In this document: positions 24,867-34,368 of the stretch, piece after piece
Layout of the letters: each line of letters starts with the position of its first letter
Position numbering within the stretch: the first letter of the stretch is position 1
Source of the DNA: Microtetraspora glauca
GTDB taxonomy: Bacteria > Actinomycetota > Actinomycetes > Streptomycetales > Streptomycetaceae
Assembly (NCBI GenBank): GCA_000721275.1
Contig: JOFO01000062.1
Coordinates: 1-34,368 of the forward strand
Direction: 5' to 3'
Length of the DNA stretch: 34,368 nucleotides
Notes under the pieces: generated by a model
Seen by the model: only the letters and a program-made list of their open reading frames with translations
Told to the model about the DNA's origin: nothing
The model's database searches: none
Made by a program: the position numbers and the translations under genes

Positions 24867-25856
24867 ATGCGATCTGCTCTGTGCGCCCTCGGCGCTGCCG
24901 CCGCCCTGGCGCTGCTGCCGGCCGGCCATGCCCGCGCCGAAGGGCAGGACCCCGACCGGGACTTCACCCTCCAGGACGCCAGGATCACCGAGTCCAGCGG
25001 CCTCGCCGCCAGCCGCGCCCACCCCGGGATCTACTGGACGCACAACGACCAGGACGAGCCGCGCGTCTTCGCCGTCGACTCCCGCACCGGCAGGACGGTC
25101 GCGACGATCACCCTCACCGGCGTCGGCACCCCCCGCGACATGGAGGCCGTCTCCGTCGGCCCCGACGGCGCCGTGTACGTCGGCGACATCGGCGACAACC
25201 TCGACGGCTCCTGGGACCACGTCTGGATCTACCGCTTCCCCGAGCCGAAGACCCTCAAGGACCAGACGGTCCGCGCCCAGCAGTACGTCGTGAAGTACGC
25301 CGACGGCCCCCGCAACGCCGAGGCGCTGATGGTCCACCCGAAGACCGGCCGCGTCTACATCGCCAGCAAGAACGAGGACGGCGGCGGCCTCTACGAGGGC
25401 CCCGCCCGCCTCTCCACCTCCGGCACCAACACCTTCCGCCGCATCGGCGAGGTCCCGTGGGTGACCGACGGCGCCTTCTCGCCCGACGGACAGCGGCTGC
25501 TCCTGCGCGGCTACTTCAGCGCCCGCGAGTACGCGTGGAAGGACGGCCGCATCGAAGGCGACGGCACCTCGCCCGGCGCCCCCTTCCAGGGCCAGGCGGA
25601 ATCCGTCACGTACACCCTCGACGGCACGGGCATGATGTTCGGCTCCGAGGGCGCGCAGAGCCGCGTCGTCCGCGTGGACCGCCCGGACGCGCCCCGCCCG
25701 CAGGAGCCGGACGGCAGCGCTCCCGCCCCCGCCCCCACCGGCGCGGACACCCCCTCCGCGGCCGAACCCGGCGGCAGCGCCACCAAGGGCTTCCTCGTCC
25801 TCGCCGGCGCCACCGTCCTCGTCCTCGGCATCAAACGGCTCCTCCGCCGCGACTGA
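24867..25856 (+). CDS. Secreted, membrane-anchored beta-propeller-like protein
   Basis: This 329-residue protein has a signal peptide (cleavage probably after HARA, residue 24). Residues 35-270 contain repeated short strand motifs with Asp/Gly turns: YWTHNDQDEPRVFAVD, DMEAVSVGPDGAVYVGDIGDN, NAEALMVHPKTGRVYIASKN, WVTDGAFSPDGQRLLLRGY and AESVTYTLDGTGMMFGSEG, each like a WD40/PD40 or NHL-type blade. A Pro/Ala/Gly-rich linker (about 275-305) leads to a C-terminal helix (GFLVLAGATVLVLGI) and a basic tail. The blade domain would therefore sit outside the cell, tethered to the membrane. No LPxTG sorting signal or catalytic motif was seen. Similar lipoprotein-like WD proteins are common in Streptomyces; the ligand is unknown. 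Confidence 0.82.
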   Translation: MRSALCALGAAAALALLPAGHARAEGQDPDRDFTLQDARITESSGLAASRAHPGIYWTHNDQDEPRVFAVDSRTGRTVATITLTGVGTPRDMEAVSVGPDGAVYVGDIGDNLDGSWDHVWIYRFPEPKTLKDQTVRAQQYVVKYADGPRNAEALMVHPKTGRVYIASKNEDGGGLYEGPARLSTSGTNTFRRIGEVPWVTDGAFSPDGQRLLLRGYFSAREYAWKDGRIEGDGTSPGAPFQGQAESVTYTLDGTGMMFGSEGAQSRVVRVDRPDAPRPQEPDGSAPAPAPTGADTPSAAEPGGSATKGFLVLAGATVLVLGIKRLLRRD

Positions 25857-25861
25857 CGGAA

Positions 25862-25896
25862 CCCCCTCCGCCCCCTCCGCCCCCTCCGCCCCTCCC
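25862..25896. repeat. Tandem 9-base C-rich repeat
   Basis: The unit CCCCCTCCG is repeated three times exactly (25862-25888) followed by a partial copy, just after the stop of the propeller-like gene. The plus strand is nearly all pyrimidine. The minus strand could form G-quadruplexes. Confidence 0.75.
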
Positions 25897-25954
25897 GCGC
25901 GACCCCCGGCCGCCCCGGGAGGAGACTGGAAGGAGACCGAAGAGGTGAGGCGTC

Positions 25955-26323
25955 ATGACGGCATTCACGCGCGAGGACACCCCGGTCGCCATGGAAGGAG
26001 ACGGCCTGGACTTCCGGATGCGGGAGGCGGGCGGCGGCATGAGCGTCGCCTTCATCCACCTGCCCCAGGGCACCGACCTGGCCCCCGCCCTCAAGGGCCT
26101 GGAGGGCGACCTGTGCCCGTGCCCCCACTGGGGCTACCTGTTCCGCGGCCGCATCAAGATGCGGACCGCGACCGGCGACGAGGTCTACGAGGCCGGGCAG
26201 GCGTACTACTGGGGCCCCGGCCACGCCCCCGAGGCGCTGGAGGACAGCGACGTCGTCGAGTTCTCCCCGACGGAGGAGTTCACCGCCGTCATCGACCACG
26301 TCAAGGCGCAGGCGGCCGGCTGA
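25955..26323 (+). CDS. Cupin-fold small protein with a CPCPH motif
   Basis: This 122-residue protein is a single conserved beta-barrel of the cupin type. GDLCPCPHWGYLFRGRIKMRT stands in the place of cupin motif 1, and GQAYYWGPGHAPEALEDSDVVEFSP in that of motif 2. The classical HxH pair of motif 1 is replaced by Cys-Pro-Cys-Pro-His; these residues with the His of GPGHAPE might bind a metal. The reaction and partner are unknown; members of this group are often annotated only as cupin domain proteins. ATG 25955 is preceded by GAGGTGAGG. It is a single gene, closed by a strong terminator shared with serC. Confidence 0.75.
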   Translation: MTAFTREDTPVAMEGDGLDFRMREAGGGMSVAFIHLPQGTDLAPALKGLEGDLCPCPHWGYLFRGRIKMRTATGDEVYEAGQAYYWGPGHAPEALEDSDVVEFSPTEEFTAVIDHVKAQAAG

Positions 26324-26361
26324 CGGAAGCGGAAGGGGAAGGGGCGGCCCGGAAGACGGAA

Positions 26362-26400
26362 AAGGGAAGGGGCCCGGCATCGTGCCGGACCCCTTCCCTT
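26362..26400. terminator. Bidirectional terminator between cupin gene and serC
   Basis: AAGGGAAGGGGcCCGGCA (26362-26379) pairs with TGCCGGaCCCCTTCCCTT (26383-26400), 17 of 18 pairs around a three-base TCG loop. It lies between two convergent stops (26323 and 26417), with A-rich and T/C-rich flanks. It should end transcripts from both sides. Confidence 0.9.
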
Positions 26401-26416
26401 CTGCCTTGAGCCGTGA

Positions 26417-30877
<4,461 letters not shown>

Positions 30878-30886
30878 CGTCCTGGT

Positions 30887-31423
30887 ATGGGTGGATGGGA
30901 GGCTCGGGCGGTTCGTGCGCGGGTGGGGGAGTTGGCTCTCGGGGACCCCGGGCTGGAGCGGTTCGGGGCGCGTACGCATCGGTACGCGCTGCGGCCACCG
31001 CTGCCGGTACGGGAGATCCGGGCCTTCGAGGCGACCCACGGCATTCGCCTGCCGGAGGCGTACCGGTCCTTCGTCGTGGAGGTCGGCGACGGCCCCGCCG
31101 GGCCCGCCCACGGCCTGATGCCGTTGACGGCCGCCCGCCCGGACGACGACTGGGCCGTCGACGACGAGTGGCGGGAGGACCGCCTCCCGGGCAGGCTCGC
31201 CGCCCCCGCCCCGACCGCGCCGGTACCCGGCCCGATCGGCGGGCGGGCGGACGGCCTCACTCCTGGCACGCTCATGCTGACCGAACTCGGCTGCGGCATG
31301 TACGCCCGCCTCGTCCTGAACGGCCCTCATGTCGGAGAGGTCTGGCAACTGGACACGGACTGGGCGGGGTTCGTGCCGACGGCCCCCGACTTCCGTACGT
31401 GGTACGAGGAGTGGTTGGGCTGA
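30887..31423 (+). CDS. SMI1/KNR4-family protein (possible immunity-type protein)
   Basis: This 178-residue acidic soluble protein has SMI1/KNR4 features: LPVREIRAFEATHGIRLPEAYRSFVVEVGDGPAGPAHGLMPL is the family's helix, the LPxxYxxFL region and the Gly-rich turn. Later come LTPGTLMLTELGCGMYARLVLNGPHVGEVWQLD, which matches the conserved W-x-D end strand, and FRTWYEEWL. In bacteria the superfamily is widespread as immunity proteins against polymorphic toxins, but stand-alone copies of unknown role are common, and no toxin gene is visible here. ATG 30887 is the only suitable start and lies beside the inverted repeat end. It is convergent with the glyoxalase-like gene, with two bases between stops. 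Confidence 0.8.
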   Translation: MGGWEARAVRARVGELALGDPGLERFGARTHRYALRPPLPVREIRAFEATHGIRLPEAYRSFVVEVGDGPAGPAHGLMPLTAARPDDDWAVDDEWREDRLPGRLAAPAPTAPVPGPIGGRADGLTPGTLMLTELGCGMYARLVLNGPHVGEVWQLDTDWAGFVPTAPDFRTWYEEWLG

Positions 31424-31425
31424 TC

Positions 31426-31857
31426 TCAGGTGAGGCAGAACTCGTTGCCCTCGATGTCCTGCATCGTGATGCACGACTCGTTGACGCCGTCGGCGCGCTG
31501 CGTCAGCACGTGCTTCCCGCCGAGCGCCACCAGCCGCGCGCATTCGGCCTCGAGCGTGGCAAGGCGCTCGTCACCGACGAGCCCGGCGCCGGCCCGGACG
31601 TCGAGATGAACCCGGTTCTTGACGACCTTGCCTTCGGGTACCCGCTGGAAGAGCAGACGCGGGCCCGCACCCGAGGGATCGGTGCACCCGAAGTAGATCT
31701 CGTCCTCGGGCGGCAGCGTGCGGTGGTACTCCTCCCACGTGGCATAGCCGTCCGGGACCGGCGGTATGACGTACCCCAGCACCTCGCACCAGAAGGCGGC
31801 GAGACGCGCGGGCTCCGCGCAGTCGAAGGTCACTTGGATCTGTTTGATCTTTGACAT
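31426..31857 (-). CDS. VOC/glyoxalase-like domain protein
   Basis: This 143-residue protein of the vicinal-oxygen-chelate fold has two beta-alpha-beta-beta-beta modules. The first starts IKQIQVTFDCAEPARLAAFWCEVLGY and runs through DPSGAGPRLLFQRVPEGK. The second starts NRVHLDVRAG and ends ITMQDIEGNEFCLT, where the terminal Glu of GNEFCL is a usual metal ligand and His of VHLDV a second. The first-strand ligand is Gln instead of His, as in the Glyoxalase_6-type subfamily common in actinobacteria. The function may be resistance-like or an unknown small-molecule reaction. The first codons (atc, aaa, caa) are AT-richer than local average. It is 126 bases from the inner end of the right inverted repeat. 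Confidence 0.85.
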   Translation of the reverse strand: MSKIKQIQVTFDCAEPARLAAFWCEVLGYVIPPVPDGYATWEEYHRTLPPEDEIYFGCTDPSGAGPRLLFQRVPEGKVVKNRVHLDVRAGAGLVGDERLATLEAECARLVALGGKHVLTQRADGVNESCITMQDIEGNEFCLT

Positions 31858-31982
31858 CGGCGCACGATAACAGGACGCTGCGGATCTCCCCAGGACATAG
31901 AATCCGCCCATCTGCCGTCCGTGCGTGCCCTGTTCGCAGACAACCCGGCGCCCGCTCACCCTCCACCCTCCGCGCAATGCAC

Positions 31983-32454
31983 GTAACTCGCGCGAAGCGG
32001 CCACCCCGCACCCCAAACTGCCCACGAACCCGGCATTTCACCTCCCAGGTCGGCACTCCGCGCAGGAAACCACCGCGAACAGTGCCCAGCGGGGCCTGAA
32101 GCCCGACCCCCCGACGGCCGTCACCCGCCGAGCCGTCACGGTCCACCCCATTCCACTCCCGCGCACCCTGGCCAACCCGCACGGCCCCACCGGCGTACGC
32201 CACAAACCGAGCCCCCACCCACCGGCCAGCATCCGACAAACCACCGGAGCGATACCCGAACCCCCCACCCACCGGCCCGCACCCCGCCCCACCACCGGAG
32301 CGATACCCGGCCGTTCCGGTGGCCCCGCCCCCCGGCCGCCCTCCGAGAGTCGTCCGGCGTCTGGAGGTGCCGGGTCAAGGGTGGCCGGAGGCCATCGCGC
32401 AGCGACGCCGGAGGCGCCCTTGACGCGGCACCGGAAGGCGCCACTCTCGGAAAG
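31983..32454 (-). repeat. Long inverted repeat, right copy (472 bases)
   Basis: This is the reverse complement of 30496-30877 plus a 90-base block (32315-32404) absent from the left copy. The outer 50 bases are identical and the inner 332 bases near-identical to the partner. The plus strand is C/A-rich, so the G-rich strand here is the minus strand, oriented toward the glyoxalase-like gene as the left copy is toward SMI1/KNR4. Together the copies bracket a 1.1-kb segment with two convergent genes. Confidence 0.9.
32343..32450. repeat. Palindromic (MITE-like) 108-base element
   Basis: Ends CCGAGAGT (32343-32350) and ACTCTCGG (32443-32450) are perfect inverted repeats. Inside, GTGCCGGGTCAAGGG (32367-32381) and CCCTTGACGCGGCAC (32417-32431) are reverse complements at 14 of 15 positions. 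The centre holds GGCCGGAGGCC and GCCGGAGGC. Only the right half of this element (50 bases) is present in the left inverted repeat copy. Size and palindromy resemble small dispersed bacterial repeats, but no mobilising enzyme is present in the window. Confidence 0.6.
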
Positions 32455-32530
32455 GTGGGCGCCCTGCCGCTGTAGGCGTTCGCCGCGGAGGGGATGCCTG
32501 ACGGGGCGTGCGGGCGGGTAGGTCCGGCGG

Positions 32531-33089
32531 ATGGAGCTGTCGCCCTTGCCCCGTACCCCCCCGTATCGCCCTGCGTGAGCCGGCCGCCGACGACGTACCC
32601 GCCGTGCACGCGATCTACGGTTCCGCGGCCGTGACCGAGCACCTGAGTTTCGAGCCCCGGTCGGTGGACGAGGTGCGGGGGATCGTGGGGCGGGCGGTCG
32701 CGTCGGCGCGGGCCGTGCCCCGGGAGGAGTACGCGCTGGCGGTGGTCGAGCGCGGCTCGGGCGCGCTCGTGGGGTTCACGCGGCTGGCGCTGGATCCGCA
32801 CCAGCAGCGCGCGGCGACGGTGGGGTTCGCGCTGCGGCGGGAGTCGTGGGGCGTGGGGTACGGGCGGGAGACCGTTGGGCTCCTGCTCGGCCTGGCCTTC
32901 GGGGTGCTGGACCTGCACCGGGTGTGGGCGGCGCGGGCCCCGCTGAACCTGGCCTCCGCCCGGACGCTGCTGGCCGCCGGGTTCACGGAGGAGGGGCGGA
33001 TCCGGGGGCACGTCTTCGTACGGGGCGCGTGGCGGGACTCCGTCACGTACGGGATCCTCCGCGAGGAGTGGGAGCCCGGGCCCGGGTGA
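32531..33089 (+). pseudogene. GNAT acetyltransferase gene with an apparent single-base frameshift near the 5' end
   Basis: From about 32562 the frame encodes a RimJ/RimL-type N-acetyltransferase: IALREPAADDVPAVHAIYG, then VGFALRRESWGVGYGRETVGLLLGLAFGVLDLHRVWAARAP as the CoA loop, then NLASARTLLAAGFTEEGRIR and the terminal VTYGILREEW. The natural start, ATG 32531, reads MELSPLPRTP in a different frame and hits TGA 32576-32578. Removing one C from the C7 run at 32556-32562 joins the two frames as MELSPLPRTPRIALREP. Without a shift, only a GTG at 32508 gives an atypical N-terminus. The defect may be real, phase-variable or a sequencing error. Confidence 0.65.
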
Positions 33090-33146
33090 CCGCCGGCGCT
33101 CCGGTCGCCCTCGGCAAGGCGCTCAGCGCCAGAACTCCGGCGGCCC

Positions 33147-34013
33147 TCACCCCTCGTCGACGATCGCGCGGGCCATGCGCACCAGGGCCTCCGTCGCCGG
33201 GTGCGGGAAGGCGTCGCGCCAGGCGAGGACCACCGGCAGCGGGGGCGCGTCGGGGAGGGCCCGGTAGGTGACGCCGGGGTGGGGGTGGAGGGCGGCCGTG
33301 GAGGCGGAGGAGACGCCGACGCCCCGGGCGGCGGCGATGGCGGTGAGCCAGTCGTCGGTGTTGGCGACCGTGAGGGTGCGGGTGGGGCGGGCGGGCAGGG
33401 GCCACAGGGTGAGGGTGGTCGTGCCGGAGACGGTGTTGAGGACGATCGTCTCCTCCGCCAGGTCGAGCAGCGTGAGGTCGCCGGGGCGGTCCGCGAGGGG
33501 GCTGTCGGCGGGGAGGGCGGCGACCCTCGGCTCGGTGGTGAGTTCGGCGGTGACGAGGCCGGGGGCTTCGACCGTGCCGCGCAGCAGGGCCGCGTCGACC
33601 TGGCCGCGGGCGAGGCCGGCGGTGCGGTCGTCGACGCGGAGGAGTTCGAGCGGGGTGTCGGGGTGTTCGCGCTGCCAGCGGCGCAGCAGCGGGGTGGTGT
33701 ACGGGCCGTAGGCGGACCAGGCGTGGCCGAGGCGCAGGGGGCGGTGGCGCAGGCGCGCGGGGTCGACGGCGGCGTCGAAGGCGGCGAGCGCGGCGGCGGC
33801 GCGTTCGCGGAAGGCGCGGCCCTCGGCGGTGAGGGCGAGGTGGTGGGTGGAGCGGTCGACGAGCCGGGCGCCGAGGTGCCGTTCGAGGGCGGCGAGGGTG
33901 CGGGAGACGGCGGGCTGCGTGAGGTGGAGGCGGGCGGCGGCGCGGGTGAGGTTCTGCTCCTCGGCGATGGCGAGGAAGCAGCGGAGGTGGCGCAGCTCGA
34001 TGCTCACGGTCAT
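33147..34013 (-). CDS. LysR-family transcriptional regulator
   Basis: This 288-residue protein has an N-terminal winged helix-turn-helix (residues 5-65): ELRHLRCFLAIAEEQNLTRAAARLHLTQPAVSRTLAALERHLGARLVDR, a textbook LysR signature. A linker helix (LTAEGRAFRERAAAALAAFD) and a periplasmic-binding-like effector domain (about 90-285) follow. The effector domain includes LRLGHAWSAYGPYTTPLLRRW and GVGVSSASTAALHPHPGV. LysR proteins usually control a divergent neighbour, which fits the rightward frame beginning after 34200. The start is ATG 34011-34013; a GTG two codons inside is possible, and a longer frame to 34046 would cover the promoter. The effector is unknown. Confidence 0.93.
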   Translation of the reverse strand: MTVSIELRHLRCFLAIAEEQNLTRAAARLHLTQPAVSRTLAALERHLGARLVDRSTHHLALTAEGRAFRERAAAALAAFDAAVDPARLRHRPLRLGHAWSAYGPYTTPLLRRWQREHPDTPLELLRVDDRTAGLARGQVDAALLRGTVEAPGLVTAELTTEPRVAALPADSPLADRPGDLTLLDLAEETIVLNTVSGTTTLTLWPLPARPTRTLTVANTDDWLTAIAAARGVGVSSASTAALHPHPGVTYRALPDAPPLPVVLAWRDAFPHPATEALVRMARAIVDEG

Positions 34014-34023
34014 GTCCGTGGAG

Positions 34024-34048
34024 CATAACCGCAGCGTGATCGGCATTT
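34024..34048. promoter_or_regulatory. Possible LysR operator
   Basis: ATAACC and GGCAT face each other as an imperfect dyad about 11 bases apart just upstream of the LysR start (34013), with AT-rich ends as in T-N11-A sites. It is a plausible autoregulatory and divergent-promoter site, but the match is loose. Confidence 0.3.
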
Positions 34049-34221
34049 CCGCTGCCGTGCTCCGGCTCCGTAGCGTGGAAGGGGAATTCAGTCGTCAGGG
34101 TGCAGGGGAGTGCATTACTCTGAACTGAAAGTACAGTGGAATGAACCGAACGGAACTTCTTCCGGGGATTCCGGTGGTTCCGGGCATTCCGGTGGTTCCG
34201 GTGGTGAGGAGAGTGGGGGCC

Positions 34222-34368
34222 GTGGACGGTCAGGCGACGGCGGGGGCTTCAGGCGCGGGCGCGGCGGTGGCGGCGGCCGGAGCGACGGGCACGGCCCCGG
34301 GCCCGGCGCCGCTCGCCACCCCCGCGGGCGGCCCTGCGACAAGCCCCGCCCCCACCCCCACCCCTCCC
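34222..34368 (+). CDS. Start of a gene divergent from LysR (truncated by window end)
   Basis: From GTG 34222, with GAGGAGA about 10 bases upstream, 49 codons run to the window end without a stop. They encode a low-complexity Ala/Gly/Pro/Thr-rich N-terminus beginning MDGQATAGASGAGAAVA. Codons end overwhelmingly in G/C. Such a disordered leader often precedes a membrane transporter or secreted domain in Streptomyces, and genes divergent from LysR are often exporters, but no domain is visible. An ATG at 34141 in the same frame would add 27 residues containing the repeat PGIPVV. A second frame from GTG 34110 is also open to the end but is Gly/Arg-rich and less convincing. Confidence 0.5.
   Translation, partial: MDGQATAGASGAGAAVAAAGATGTAPGPAPLATPAGGPATSPAPTPTPP

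Larger units (their letters stand above)
31858..32530. other. Gene-free interval dominated by the right inverted repeat
   Basis: In this 673-base stretch, 31858-31982 is the unique upstream region of the glyoxalase-like gene; on the minus strand TATCGT close to its ATG is a possible -10. 31983-32454 is the right inverted repeat with its extra palindromic block. 32455-32530 is the unique leader of the GNAT gene. No frame shows sustained coding bias. Confidence 0.6.

Noticed and set aside
34110..34368. Gly/Arg-rich rightward frame from GTG 34110 to the window end
   Set aside because: It is open, but its composition (runs of Gly, Arg and His) is atypical. The frame from GTG 34222 has a ribosome-binding site and a usual Ala/Thr/Pro leader. 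The choice cannot be settled without downstream sequence.

Overview
The window is high-GC (above 70 % by eye) with codons ending almost always in G or C and frequent GTG/TTG starts. It also carries the futalosine menaquinone genes mqnD and mqnB and families typical of Streptomyces (DUF2530, DUF2771, DUF3027, a sacsin-type ATPase). It is almost certainly chromosomal DNA of a Streptomyces or close relative. From memory, mqnD and mqnB are SCO4326 and SCO4327 in S. coelicolor; that is recall, not a search. I see no rRNA, tRNA, CRISPR array, transposase or integrase gene.

Layout. 1-4490: end of a membrane protein, a siderophore-type iron ABC importer (two permeases and an ATPase, no binding protein here) behind a candidate iron box, a divergent HAD hydrolase and a small membrane protein. 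4491-4976: mostly non-coding with two tiny coupled ORFs. 4977-7391: a two-part cold-shock protein, then the operon DUF2771 lipoprotein-mqnB-mqnD. 7471-13443: an MFS protein diverging from DUF3027 and a large sacsin/HSP90-like ATPase. 13489-18147: a CtpE-like P-type ATPase, DUF2530, an NCS2 purine permease with a structured leader, and a ribbon-helix-helix protein. 18335-20225: a MarR-MFS efflux pair closed by a strong terminator. 20311-26323: mostly single genes, comprising a secreted lamin-tail protein, GNAT, RNA cyclic phosphodiesterase, a 29-residue membrane peptide, aldo/keto reductase, SGNH hydrolase, alpha/beta hydrolase, a secreted propeller-like protein and a cupin. 26417-30439: serC divergent from a fused FAD/Fe-S oxidoreductase. 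30440-34368: an accessory patch, then a GNAT gene with an apparent frameshift, a LysR regulator and the start of a divergent gene.

The most unusual structure is in the accessory patch. Two convergent genes (SMI1/KNR4-like and glyoxalase-like) lie between two long inverted repeats (30496-30877 and 31983-32454). The copies align over 382 bp. The right copy has 90 bp more, which completes a roughly 108-bp palindromic element that is only a half-element on the left. Each copy carries a 51-bp tandem duplication and strong G-quadruplex potential upstream of the inner gene it faces. Other items to check are the folded leader of the purine permease, the C7 frameshift, an SGNH enzyme without its usual Asn, a glycine-rich linker inside the oxidoreductase, and several operator-like dyads.
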